Assembly: GCA_016713425.1 (NCBI GenBank)
Contig: JADJPE010000005.1
Coordinates: forward strand, 4,562,501-4,626,500
DNA: 64,000 nucleotides
Reading direction: 5' to 3'
Source: Deltaproteobacteria bacterium
GTDB taxonomy: Bacteria; Myxococcota; Kuafuiibacteriia; Kuafuiibacteriales; Kuafuiibacteriaceae
In this document: piece by piece, positions 52,127 through 60,958 of the stretch
Position numbering within the stretch: position 1 is the stretch's first letter
Layout: each line of letters starts with the position of its first letter
The notes under the pieces: generated by a model
Databases searched by the model: none
Told to the model about the DNA's origin: nothing
The model's input: only the letters and a program-made list of their open reading frames with translations
Made by a program: the position numbers and the translations under genes

Positions 52127-52278
52127 ACCGCCAAGAACGCCTCGAGTCCGTCTGACTGCGTTCCCCGGTGAGACCGGCGAACGTTCGACGACTTTCGGTT
52201 CGGCTCCCGGCGTACGAATGACCCGACTATCGGTCTTCGTGTATGCGTTCGGGGCGGCGGGCGTGGTAGCCTCCAAAC

Positions 52279-53181
52279 ATGGTGCGTAGCTCGACCCTGA
52301 GCTGGCTTGTTCTTCTTTCTTCGGTCCTGCTGTGGCCGGCGACGAGTTGGGCCCATCTCGGGTTGACGACGCCCCCGAGCAGGTACGGTAGGAGTACGCT
52401 GAAGGTCGGCCCATGTGGCCGAGCGGGCGGCGTCCGGTCCACGAATGTCACGACGTTTCGCCCCGGTGAGGTCATCACGGTTCAGTGGGATGAGTACGTC
52501 GATCATCCCGGCCATTTTCGGGTCGCCTTCGACGTCGACGGCGACGACGACTTCAAGGATCCCACTTGCACGGCAGGGTGCACGACGACGTTCCCCACCT
52601 TTCAGTTCTATACCGACCCCACGATCCTCCTCGACAACATTCCGGACACCCAAGGCGGTGCTTCGAGTGTCCAGGTGACGTTGCCGAACGTCGAATGCGA
52701 CAACTGTACGCTTCAGGTCATCCAGGTCATGTACGACAAGCCGCCGTACGAATCGCCCGGCAACGACGTCTACTATCAGTGCGCCGACCTTGTGCTTAGG
52801 ACCATCGGTGGCACGGATGGAGGAATGCTCCTCGACGCGACCACCATGGACGCCGGCACCATCGACTCCGGTGGCGTCGTCGATGCCGGCTCTGCGATCG
52901 ACGGTGGATCGATACCATCGATGGATGGTGGCGCCGATGCGGCGGTGATTCGCGATGCGGGAACCGATGTGGATGCCGGCGTCGTGGGGGCCGCGGGCGA
53001 TGATGCGGTGCATGGTGGGTGCGTCTGTGTTGGGCTTCGCGCGGGTTCGGCGACGAGTTTGGGTTGGGGGGCGGTGGCGGTCTTCCTTCTGTCTCTTGGC
53101 GGACGGCATCGCCATGAATTCAGACTTCGCCAACGAGACCCGTCGCGACGGCGCGTGTTCACACCGCCCGCTGGCGTTTGA
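52279..53181 (+). CDS. SCE4755-type polysaccharide-monooxygenase-like secreted protein
   Basis: 300 residues. The signal peptide ends at SWA, leaving H26 as the mature N-terminus (HLGLTTPPSRYG), the position used for the Cu histidine brace in lytic polysaccharide monooxygenases. Family blocks: LKVGPCGRAGG, STNVTTFRPGEVITVQWDEYVDHPGHFRVAFD, DPTILLDNIPDTQGG, VMYDKPPYESPGNDVYYQCADL. The second His could be in DHPGHF. After residue about 180 comes an Asp/Gly/Ala linker, then a Cys-rich turn (GGCVCVG), a hydrophobic segment (SLGWGAVAVFLLSLGG) and an Arg cluster, like a MYXO-CTERM sorting tail. Catalysis is inferred, not known. Confidence 0.82.
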   Translation: MVRSSTLSWLVLLSSVLLWPATSWAHLGLTTPPSRYGRSTLKVGPCGRAGGVRSTNVTTFRPGEVITVQWDEYVDHPGHFRVAFDVDGDDDFKDPTCTAGCTTTFPTFQFYTDPTILLDNIPDTQGGASSVQVTLPNVECDNCTLQVIQVMYDKPPYESPGNDVYYQCADLVLRTIGGTDGGMLLDATTMDAGTIDSGGVVDAGSAIDGGSIPSMDGGADAAVIRDAGTDVDAGVVGAAGDDAVHGGCVCVGLRAGSATSLGWGAVAVFLLSLGGRHRHEFRLRQRDPSRRRVFTPPAGV

Positions 53182-53214
53182 GCTGACCGGGCCGGGGTGC
53201 TAAGGACCCGAGCC

Positions 53215-54033
53215 GTGCTTTCAGGCAAGACTCTGTTCATCACGGGCGCGAGCCGCGGCATTGGCCTTGCGATTGCGCTTCGCGCGGCGCGCGAGGGCGC
53301 CAACATCGTGATTGCGGCCAAAACCGTGCGTCCGCATCCCACGCTGCCAGGAACGATCCATACCGCCAAGAGCGCGATCGAGGCTGCGGGCGGGCGCGCG
53401 CTCGCCTGCCAGGTGAACGTTCGGTTCGAGGAGCAGGTGCAGGCGGCCATCGATCTTGCCGTCGAAACCTTCGGGGGGATCGATGTGCTGGTGAACAACG
53501 CCAGCGCGCTGCATCTCGAGCCGACCGCCACGGTGAGCCTCAGCAAGTATGATCTCATGCACAACGTGAATGCTCGCGGGACCTTTCTGTGTTCGCGACT
53601 CTGCCTGCCACATTTGGCGCGTGCTTCGAATCCGCACATCTTGAACCTTGCGCCCCCCATCAATCTGGCGCCCACTTGGCTCGCGCGCCACGCAGCCTAC
53701 ACGATTGCGAAATATGGGATGAGCATGTGCGTTCTCGGTATGGCCGAAGAGTTTCGCTCGCGCGGTGTGGCCGTCAATGCGTTGTGGCCGAAGACGGCGA
53801 TCGCGACCGCGGCGGTTCAGAACTTGCTCGGCGGCGAGGCGTCGATGCGGCGGAGTCGGCGTCCCGAGATCGTGGCCGATGCGGCGCATGCGATCTTGGT
53901 TCGTCCGGCTCGTGATTGCACGGGGAACTTCTTCATCGACGAAGAGGTCCTCCGAAGCGAAGGTCGAACGGACTTTTCGACGTACACTGAGGGTGGCGAA
54001 GAGGTCGACCTGATACCTGACTTCTTCTTGTAG
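53215..54033 (+). CDS. Short-chain dehydrogenase (HSDL2/SDR13C-like)
   Basis: 272 residues from GTG 53215 with AGGA eight bases before it. The cofactor motif is FITGASRGIGLAIA (8-21), NNAS is at 94-97, and the active-site Tyr/Lys are Y162 and K166 in AYTIAKYGMSM. The longer family blocks VLGMAEEFRSRGVAVNALWPKTAIATAA are nearly those of human HSDL2. The usual Ser of the ILNLSPP-type motif is Ala here (LNLAPPINL, A146). Role: an NAD(P)-dependent alcohol/ketone or fatty-acyl substrate, not identifiable further. A single gene convergent with the PPC lipoprotein. Confidence 0.9.
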   Translation: MLSGKTLFITGASRGIGLAIALRAAREGANIVIAAKTVRPHPTLPGTIHTAKSAIEAAGGRALACQVNVRFEEQVQAAIDLAVETFGGIDVLVNNASALHLEPTATVSLSKYDLMHNVNARGTFLCSRLCLPHLARASNPHILNLAPPINLAPTWLARHAAYTIAKYGMSMCVLGMAEEFRSRGVAVNALWPKTAIATAAVQNLLGGEASMRRSRRPEIVADAAHAILVRPARDCTGNFFIDEEVLRSEGRTDFSTYTEGGEEVDLIPDFFL

Positions 54034-54079
54034 GCATGCGTCCGGCGGCCGTCGGCCACCCTCAGCTCCGATCGAGGAA

Positions 54080-55771
54080 CTAAGGCGTCAATTGGGTGCG
54101 GAGCGTATAGGTATTGCCGATCCGGCTCCCGAGATCCTCATAGAGAAGGATTTCGATGTCGACGATTTGTCCATAGCTCGCCGTAAACGAGACGTACTCG
54201 TTGTCGGTTGCGGACCACGAATGCTCCTCGAGCAAGCCATAGAAGTGGTAGAGCGTGAGATCGATGTCGCCCTCGCCGTGTGTGAACAAAACCTCAACAT
54301 CCAAGGTCTGACCACCCTGCACGTAGATCTGATAATAGTCTGCGTTGAGCGGACACACGTTCAAGTCCGAGATCGTTCCGGGAACCACCGCGCTTGGCTG
54401 TTCCAGTGAGCTTGGCTCGTAGGCATCCTCGCGACAGGTCGCTGAATCGATGCTCAGCTCCAGGGCATACTTATTGCCTTTGTTGGGCCCGAGGTCGCGC
54501 TTGAGGAAGATCCGAACCGTGTAGCGCCCATCGGTTGTGGCCGAGTAGTGAATAGACTCGTTGTCCGTCGCCGAATTCGAGGAGGCGACGACGGTACCCG
54601 TGGGGCCGAGGAGCTCCGCGTCGAGGTCGCCGTCGCCTTGCAGGAAGCGAATGCCCACCGTGAGATCATCCCCGGCCACGAGGTCGACATGGAAGAAGTC
54701 CTCGTTGCCCGGGCAGGCTGCGAGGTTCGTGTGGACACCCGGCCCTGGCCCAACGGACGCGCTGGCCGAGTTGTTGGGCTCGAACGCATCTTCCGTGCAC
54801 GGGGCGTTACTCACGCAGTATCCGGTTGCCGGGTCGCAGGTTCGATCGGCCTCGCAGCCCGTCGTTGAACAGCCCGGCGTACACACCTGACCGAGGAGAT
54901 CGCAGACCTCGGCCGGCGTCGCACAGTCATCGTCGGAGGCGCATACGGCGCCGTTGACGACGCAGCGACCACTGGTGGGCTCGCACAGTTGACCGCCCGG
55001 ACATTGCACGCCGCCGGTTTCGGCGCAGCCTGGGACGCACTGACCGACCTCGCAGACCGTCTTCGGCGGATCGCATTCGCTGTCGTGCTGGCACGGGCCC
55101 CTAACCAAGACGCAATGGCCGGTCAGCGTGTCGCAGAGCTCGTCTCCGACGCAGACCTCCGCACCCGCGCCCCCGGCACCACAGCCTGGAATGCACACGC
55201 CTTGTTCACCGCAAACCGTGGCTGGGGGCGCGCAGTCGGCGTCGGCTCCGCATGTACCCTCGGGAATGCACGCCCCGGAGACAACGCTGCAGACCTGGCC
55301 TTCTGGGCATGACGACGGATTTGCGTTGCAGTCCTCGGTGGAGGTGCCTCCGTCGGTCTTGATCGGAGAAGACCCGTCGTCCGGCGAAGGGCCTCCGTCG
55401 GCCGCGTTCGTGCCCCCGTCGGTCGGCGAGCCGGCTTGGTCGGGACGCGCATCGTAGACCACGTTCCCGCCGTCGAGATCTCCGGTGCCTGGTCCCGGGT
55501 TCGCGTCCGCATCCGACCCCGGCGGTTGGTAGGCTGAAGCGTCACCCCCCTCGACCGATGGGCAGTGCGCGCCCATGGCGCATGCTTCTTGGGCCCCCGA
55601 CCCGATCGCGATGCATGCGCCCGCGATGCATTGGCCGTCATCGCAGTCCCGGTTTGTCAGGCATGGTCCACCTTCCCCGGAGAGCGCGTCCGATCCACTG
55701 CAGGACGTCAGTATGAAGAACATCGGGAGGAAGAGCGTGGCAGGAGCTTGTATTCGACGGTAATACACCAC
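54080..55771 (-). CDS. Cys-rich lipoprotein with two PPC domains
   Basis: About 563 residues from GTG 55771 (alternatives GTG 55768 and 55816; no ribosome site decides). The signal runs TLFLPMFFILTSC, a lipobox. Next comes a Cys-rich stretch, an Asp/Gly/Pro linker, then about 60-residue Cys modules (CEVGQCVPGCAETG, CDLLGQVCTPGC and others) similar to those in many myxobacterial surface proteins. The C-terminus has two bacterial pre-peptidase (PPC) domains, each starting CTEDAFEPNN or CREDAYEPSS and containing GDGDLDAELLG / GEGDIDLTLY. Such domains usually help anchor or fold secreted proteins. No enzyme is attached here. Confidence 0.83.
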   Translation of the reverse strand: MVYYRRIQAPATLFLPMFFILTSCSGSDALSGEGGPCLTNRDCDDGQCIAGACIAIGSGAQEACAMGAHCPSVEGGDASAYQPPGSDADANPGPGTGDLDGGNVVYDARPDQAGSPTDGGTNAADGGPSPDDGSSPIKTDGGTSTEDCNANPSSCPEGQVCSVVSGACIPEGTCGADADCAPPATVCGEQGVCIPGCGAGGAGAEVCVGDELCDTLTGHCVLVRGPCQHDSECDPPKTVCEVGQCVPGCAETGGVQCPGGQLCEPTSGRCVVNGAVCASDDDCATPAEVCDLLGQVCTPGCSTTGCEADRTCDPATGYCVSNAPCTEDAFEPNNSASASVGPGPGVHTNLAACPGNEDFFHVDLVAGDDLTVGIRFLQGDGDLDAELLGPTGTVVASSNSATDNESIHYSATTDGRYTVRIFLKRDLGPNKGNKYALELSIDSATCREDAYEPSSLEQPSAVVPGTISDLNVCPLNADYYQIYVQGGQTLDVEVLFTHGEGDIDLTLYHFYGLLEEHSWSATDNEYVSFTASYGQIVDIEILLYEDLGSRIGNTYTLRTQLTP

Positions 55772-55951
55772 GGGTGAGGTATTATCGCCGCTCAGCGGGT
55801 CGAAGTCATCCGTCACATGTCCAGGTTTGGATCATTGGAGCGAGCGTGCTCTCGAGATGGCTTCCGGTGCCTGGACGAGGTGGGGTCGAACTAGGTTGGG
55901 GATGGATTGCGCTGTTGGCGGGTACCGCATCATCGTAGGTCGGATGCGCTG

Positions 55952-58303
55952 ATGAATGACTACGGGCCGCAGAATCAACAAGACGCCGCCTGCCTGCGTG
56001 ACTCCGCCTCGTTTGTGCCGGGTGCGGCCCGTCTCGAAGATGTGCTTTGTCGCATCGCGGAGCGCCGCGAGGCTGGAGTCCCGTTCCTCACCCGCATCCG
56101 AGGCGCCCTCGGTGCCCTTGGGCCCGAGCTCGAGGCATGGTGTCGCCTCTTCGAGCGATATGAGATGGAGGTCTGCGACCCCTCGGGCGTGGAGCTCCGG
56201 CTCCCGAACGTCGAGTTGACGCTGCGCGAGACGCTCGAGACAGCCGCCGTGTCGTCGCTCGCCGATCTGGTGGGCTTCTACGCAGCGTGTTCGGTCGTCG
56301 TGCAGGCGGATGAGATGAGCTATCTGGCTTCGTGGGCCGGGTCGGCCTCGGGCGCCAGTCGCGTCTATACCTTCCATCCCAACGACTGGGGTCTGTGGTT
56401 CACCGATGGGGCGCTTTCCGCGCGGCTTTATCGACTCCTGCAGGAGGACCGTGAAGTCTATCGCAACGTTCGTTTCGACGCGGAGACGGAGGCCGCGATC
56501 GATGCGGCGTTGAGCGCGTTCGAGCTCAGGGATCGGGCGTCGACGTGGTCGGCTCATCTCGATCCGCCCGCACTCTTCGAGCGCTCGCGCTGGCTGATTC
56601 ATGCGCTCGTGAACGTGGGTGGCGACTTCTGTCGCGAGGTCGCATCGGCCGCGCCCTGGTCAAGTTACGCGGGTGAGCGGGCACTCATTCCTCGAATGCC
56701 TCATTTGGCGGCCTATTGGCTCTGGTCTCATTTCTTCTTCGAAGAAACGGAAGCACTGCAAGAAACGCTTGAACTCACGCAGACGACGAAGAACCCGCTG
56801 GTGCAGGAGACGCGTACGCTCGTTCGGGAACTCGGATCGAAGAAACGAACGAAGCTCGGCCATCGAACGTCAGAAATGATTCTTGAACGGAGGACGATGT
56901 TCGCCGAAGAAGTGCCTGAGCATCTTCTGAGTGAGGCTTCTCGAAGTCGGCGGCGTTCACGGGGTGCGTCGTCGATTGGTGAGGGCTCGACCGAGCAGCG
57001 TGCGCTGAGCGCGTTGAGAGAGGCGGGTCGGGGGGAGCCTCTGGTCGCGGAGGCGCTCGTCATTTTGGAGCATCTCTCGACCGGTGGCGCGAGGCGTCCC
57101 GACCCGGTTCCGATCCGCGGCGGGATGGCGGTCGATGCGGCCATGGACCGGCTGGCCGAGCTCGTGGACGCACGCTTCGCTCCGGTGATCTGGGCGCGAC
57201 TTCAGCGCGCGGCGCGCGTGCCAGATACGCACCGCCATGCGGGCTGGGGGTTGCTTCTTGCGCAAGCTGCGATCGTCGGCGATTTCGAACGCTTCGAGCA
57301 GTCGGTGACCGCGCTGGGAACCCAACATCTCGGGGTGCGACGACTTACCGAGTTGTTTCGTGCTTATGGGCGTTTCCAAGAACCAGCCGCCACCGAGGCG
57401 CTCGCGCGGGGGGCTCAAGTCTGGCTGAATCAGCTCGATGATTGGATTCGCACGGTACCGGACGAGCCGGTTCGTCAGCTCCTCGAGCGCGACACCTTGC
57501 GGAGCCATGAGCTGATGACTGCGCTACTCGAGCGCGCACCCTTCACGGCGCCCAACTGGGAGATGTGCGTGCGTGCGGCGTGCGCCGCAGGGACGCTGCG
57601 ATCGAAACGCGCCATCGCCGGGCTTCGACGCGCGGTCCAGCTCAAGCTCGGGCGGGTCGAAGACGGCACGCGAGCCCGTATCGTCGTCGCCTTGGCGCAG
57701 GTTGAAGGTCCGGCGTGTGATGCTTTTTTGCGCGTCTGCGTGCGTGCCGCGCTCGAGTCTGTCGAACGCGCGGCGCTCGGCCGCGCCGTTGAGAGCGGGC
57801 ACGCCCGCGGGCGCGGCGACGGCGATGCCGAGCGCGGCCTCGCGATTGGGGCAGGCGTTGATGCTGACGCTGATGTTGGCGCCTGCGCCGGCGCCGGCGC
57901 CAACATCAGCGTCAGCGCAGGTCATCGTCTGGGTGCGCGTGCTGACGTTGATGTTGTTGCTGACGTTGACGTCGATGACCTGCGCTTCACGACCGAAAAG
58001 GATGTTGCCTGCTTGCTTTCCGGGCTGCTGGCCCTTGAACCCGATGACCCGGAGACCAGGGCGTGGGTGCTCGAACGCTTCCGGTTCTTTCTCCCAATCC
58101 TCCGCGGTCGTAGGCCACCGAAGAAGGACTCACTGGAGGCCGTGCTGGCGATCCTTCACGGCTTGCGGCTGGGCGATGGGCGAGGCTGGGCCGATGAGGT
58201 CCGCTGCTTCGAAACGCTCGATATCAAGGAAACCCGGTCGACGCATGGCAAGGGCGACGAGATCCGCGAGGCCGCGCGCGCGGTGCGTCGCCAAAGTGCC
58301 TAA
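55952..58303 (+). CDS. Uncharacterised 783-residue protein with an Ala/Val/Asp repeat insert
   Basis: I do not recognise this gene. From ATG 55952 it has no signal peptide or membrane segment and looks soluble. Residues 1-300 are mixed, with WHPNDWGLWFTDGALSARLY-like aromatic-rich strands; 300-620 are long alpha-helices (EQRALSALREAGRGEPLVAEALVILEHL, RAIAGLRRAVQLKLGRVEDG). Near 630-670 sits a low-complexity insert (GVDADADVGACAGAGANI, then Val-Asp repeats) that contains a perfect inverted repeat; the frame then resumes with TTEKDVACLLSGLLALEPDD. HEAT-like architecture is possible but not shown. No defence or toxin motif is visible. Confidence 0.6.
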   Translation: MNDYGPQNQQDAACLRDSASFVPGAARLEDVLCRIAERREAGVPFLTRIRGALGALGPELEAWCRLFERYEMEVCDPSGVELRLPNVELTLRETLETAAVSSLADLVGFYAACSVVVQADEMSYLASWAGSASGASRVYTFHPNDWGLWFTDGALSARLYRLLQEDREVYRNVRFDAETEAAIDAALSAFELRDRASTWSAHLDPPALFERSRWLIHALVNVGGDFCREVASAAPWSSYAGERALIPRMPHLAAYWLWSHFFFEETEALQETLELTQTTKNPLVQETRTLVRELGSKKRTKLGHRTSEMILERRTMFAEEVPEHLLSEASRSRRRSRGASSIGEGSTEQRALSALREAGRGEPLVAEALVILEHLSTGGARRPDPVPIRGGMAVDAAMDRLAELVDARFAPVIWARLQRAARVPDTHRHAGWGLLLAQAAIVGDFERFEQSVTALGTQHLGVRRLTELFRAYGRFQEPAATEALARGAQVWLNQLDDWIRTVPDEPVRQLLERDTLRSHELMTALLERAPFTAPNWEMCVRAACAAGTLRSKRAIAGLRRAVQLKLGRVEDGTRARIVVALAQVEGPACDAFLRVCVRAALESVERAALGRAVESGHARGRGDGDAERGLAIGAGVDADADVGACAGAGANISVSAGHRLGARADVDVVADVDVDDLRFTTEKDVACLLSGLLALEPDDPETRAWVLERFRFFLPILRGRRPPKKDSLEAVLAILHGLRLGDGRGWADEVRCFETLDIKETRSTHGKGDEIREAARAVRRQSA
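57863..57916 (+). repeat. Perfect 21-bp inverted repeat inside a coding region
   Basis: Arms 57863-57883 and 57896-57916 are exact reverse complements (gctgacgctgatgttggcgcc and its partner), separated by tgcgccggcgcc. It would form a very stable stem in DNA or mRNA. It lies within the Ala/Val/Asp insert of the unknown protein. Confidence 0.97.
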
Positions 58304-58361
58304 GGTTCCGGCGTCGTTCGGGGGACTGGAGCACCCCAGTCGGCTTTGATAGGCTGCTTCG

Positions 58362-59147
58362 GTGCGGCGAGTGGCGCTCATCGTTTCGCTTCTTGTGGTG
58401 TGTTGGCCGTGGGCCGGCGCGCGTGCGGACGACGGCCAGGGGCCGGCGAGAGGACACGCGGACGCGGCCAAGAGCGTAGAAACGACGCTGTCCGCGAACG
58501 GGTCGCCCTCCGCGAGCGGGTCGCCATCAGAGGCGCGATCGCCATCGATGAAAGAGTCGCCGCCAAAGAATCGGTCGTCGGCCGCGAAAGGGTTGCGGAC
58601 TTCCCAGGCGGCCACGACGCTTCAGCGCCTGGTGGTGGGGCAGAGAGCGCCGATTTTCAGCCTACGGACCCTGAATGCCAAGTTGAGCGGTCGATCGGTC
58701 TTCGCGCTTCGCGACCACGTGGGCGACCAGGCGCCTCCGAACGGCCAAGGGGTTCTTCTGAGCTTTGCCGCGTCGTTCTGTGAGCCTTGTCGGCAGGAGC
58801 TTGCGGCGCTTCGTGACTTGGCGCCGCGGCTGGCCGCGGCTGGGATCTCGGTGGCCGTCGTGGTGACCGACACCGATCCGGAAGGCCTTGCGATCATGGA
58901 GCAGCTTACCGTGCACGAGCTCAAGCTGCCGTTCCCGGTTCTGTCCGACCGATTTGGGGTTGTAGGACGGCGCTATGGCGTGAGCGCGCTTCCGATGACG
59001 GTCGTCATCGACCGAAAGGGCGCCGTGCGTTGGCAGTCCATTGGCTATCAGAAAGAAGCGCTCGATGCGCTCAAAGATGCGCTTGGGCTCGTCGACAGCG
59101 AGCTTCAGGGGTCGGCCCTCCGCTCCAAAGAGCAACGCATCCCGTAG
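58362..59147 (+). CDS. TlpA/ResA-like thioredoxin-fold periplasmic protein
   Basis: 261 residues from GTG 58362. The signal peptide (ALIVSLLVVCWPWAGARA) is followed by a Ser/Pro/Gly repeat spacer (about 45-80) and the thioredoxin fold: VGQRAPIFSLRTL, then SFAASFCEPCRQELAAL (C140/C143 active site), LPFPVLSD, and the cis-proline in YGVSALPMTVVID. It belongs to the alkyl-hydroperoxide/TlpA branch (AhpC/TSA-like sequence before the CxxC) that reduces or isomerises disulfides outside the cytoplasm. 58 bases after the unknown gene and transcribed with it or alone. Confidence 0.88.
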   Translation: MRRVALIVSLLVVCWPWAGARADDGQGPARGHADAAKSVETTLSANGSPSASGSPSEARSPSMKESPPKNRSSAAKGLRTSQAATTLQRLVVGQRAPIFSLRTLNAKLSGRSVFALRDHVGDQAPPNGQGVLLSFAASFCEPCRQELAALRDLAPRLAAAGISVAVVVTDTDPEGLAIMEQLTVHELKLPFPVLSDRFGVVGRRYGVSALPMTVVIDRKGAVRWQSIGYQKEALDALKDALGLVDSELQGSALRSKEQRIP

Positions 59148-59252
59148 CACCGTACGCCCGAGCACCGTACGCTCGAGCACGGCGCGCCACGCACCACGCG
59201 TCGAGCTCTCCTTTCTTCGTCTTCGTCGGTCAACAGGGGAGGGGTCTCGCGG

Positions 59253-60518
59253 TCAAGTACGCTCCGCGCGCGCGCGGTCGACCGCCCGCCACGCGTAGAA
59301 GCTCGCCACGCTTCGGTAGGGTGCCCAGCGCGCTCCGTGCGCCGCGAGCGCCTTCTTGGTGGGCAATTCGGTGGCGCCGGTCATGAGGGCGAAGCCTTTG
59401 CGCACCCCGTAGTCATCGAGTGGGAGTACGTCCGGGCGTCCAAGACGGAAGATGAGGAACATCTCGACCGTCCATCGCCCAATGCCACGCACAAGGGTGA
59501 GCTTCTCGATGATGGTTTCGTCCTGCATGCGCTCGATCGTTGCGAGCGAAGGCAGCTCACCAGACGCTGCCTTCTCCGCAAGATCCTTGAGGGCCAGTGT
59601 CTTGGCGTTGGACAGTCCGGCGGCCCGCAGCGACGCGTCCGGAAGGTGCAGGAGGGCCGCCGGTGTCGGCTTCCTCGGAAACAGGGCCTTTACGCGGCCG
59701 AAGATCGTCGCGGCCGCCTTCCCCGTGAGCTGCTGGTAGACGATCGCTTCGGCGAGGGCGAGGAAGACGCTGTCCGTGCGGTTGCGTGTGAGCGTGAACG
59801 CCCCGATGTCGTCGATGACGCGGCGGATGATCGGGTCCTGGGCCCGAAGGTGGCGGATGGCCTCGTCAGGGTCGAAAGCGAAGCCGTGGTCTTCGACCGA
59901 CGTGGATGTCGCGCGCGCCGTCCGGGGCGTCGGGGTCGCGCGCGCGGAACTCGTAGCTTGTGAGGTCGTGGCTTGCTCGAGGGCGAGCATTCTTCGCTTG
60001 GTTTCAACGCCGCCGGGCGCGGAGAATCCACCGATCTTCTGCCTTGCCGCAAGCACTCGGTGGCACGGCACCACGATGGGGAACGGATTGCGCGCGAGCG
60101 CTTGGCCTACCGCACGTGCTGCGCCCGGTGAGCCCAAGGCTTCAGCGATCTCTTTGTACGAACGTGTCTCGCCCGATGGGATCGAACGGGCGAGCTGATA
60201 AACCCGCGCATGAAAGTCCGGCCGCCCGTGGATCGCGAGGGGGAGGGTGCGAAGAACCGCGAAGGCGTTTCTCTTGTCGTTGGCCGTGGTGTCGGCGGAC
60301 AGCATGGACACGATGTGCGTGATCGCGTTTTGGGCGACCGCTGTCGGCGGGCCTTCTTTGGCTTTGGGCGCCCGCGCTTTCACCCGGGCCCGGGCTTCCC
60401 GGAGCGTGCGCTCCGGAAGGTCTATGCCGTGGATGAATCGTTCGCTGAAGACGATCGCGCAGCGACCAAGGGGGGTCTGGAAGAAGGCGTAGCCGAGATC
60501 GTCCGTCTCGCTCGTCAT
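59253..60518 (-). CDS. Ogt-AlkA fusion: O6-alkylguanine transferase plus 3-methyladenine glycosylase
   Basis: 421 residues from ATG 60518 (GTG 60545 is an alternative; no ribosome site). The N-terminal half is Ogt/MGMT: FHARVYQLARSIPSGETRSYKEIA and the acceptor Cys C152 in IVVPCHRVLAA. A 30-residue Ala/Thr/Ser linker (about 182-210) joins an AlkA-type HhH-GPD glycosylase: LAEAIVYQQLTGKAAATIFGR, the hairpin LVRGIGRWTVEMFLIF, and the catalytic Asp in VLPLDDYGVRKGF (D368/D369). One protein would thus remove O6-alkylguanine directly and excise N3-alkyladenine. Both active sites look intact. Ada-AlkA fusions are known; Ogt joined to AlkA is less familiar to me. Confidence 0.9.
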   Translation of the reverse strand: MTSETDDLGYAFFQTPLGRCAIVFSERFIHGIDLPERTLREARARVKARAPKAKEGPPTAVAQNAITHIVSMLSADTTANDKRNAFAVLRTLPLAIHGRPDFHARVYQLARSIPSGETRSYKEIAEALGSPGAARAVGQALARNPFPIVVPCHRVLAARQKIGGFSAPGGVETKRRMLALEQATTSQATSSARATPTPRTARATSTSVEDHGFAFDPDEAIRHLRAQDPIIRRVIDDIGAFTLTRNRTDSVFLALAEAIVYQQLTGKAAATIFGRVKALFPRKPTPAALLHLPDASLRAAGLSNAKTLALKDLAEKAASGELPSLATIERMQDETIIEKLTLVRGIGRWTVEMFLIFRLGRPDVLPLDDYGVRKGFALMTGATELPTKKALAAHGARWAPYRSVASFYAWRAVDRARAERT

Positions 60519-60958
60519 GGGCGCCGAGCATAAGGCGAGAGCCACGCGAGGTCTCGCGGATTATTTCGCGCGACGGTGACTGCTCGACCGTCGTCTCGTT
60601 CGAACCAGACTGAAGACTGTGATTTGCGGTTCGTCACCGCGGGCACGGCGCATGTTTTGTCCTGAGGAATGGGGTCTTGAACGCGAGTGAGAACGCATGG
60701 GCCCTTGGCGGCGTGGGGCTGCTCGCTGTGGTCAGAACGAGATATTCGCCGGCAACGCCCAGAATGGCCCGTCGCGCTCGGTCGAAATGGCCCGGGAAGA
60801 CGAGTGGGTGGCCCGTTCCCTGTCTTCTGGCTCGGGCTTCTTGTCGCGGAGGGAGGTCGCGTTGACGGGTCTACAGGACGAGCAGGGCGCTGAAACCGGT
60901 CGAAATGCGCGACGCGATGTGCAGCCACCGCTGGCACAGTGCGTGCTTGGTCGGTCGC
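60519..60958. other. Non-coding region upstream of the repair fusion
   Basis: 440 bases. Several short open frames occur on both strands but none has a ribosome site or family resemblance. The fusion gene's promoter should be here; no clear element was found. Confidence 0.5.

Noticed and set aside
51470..52200. Rho-independent terminators after infC and rplT
   Set aside because: The stems present have no following T-run, so they do not meet the definition.
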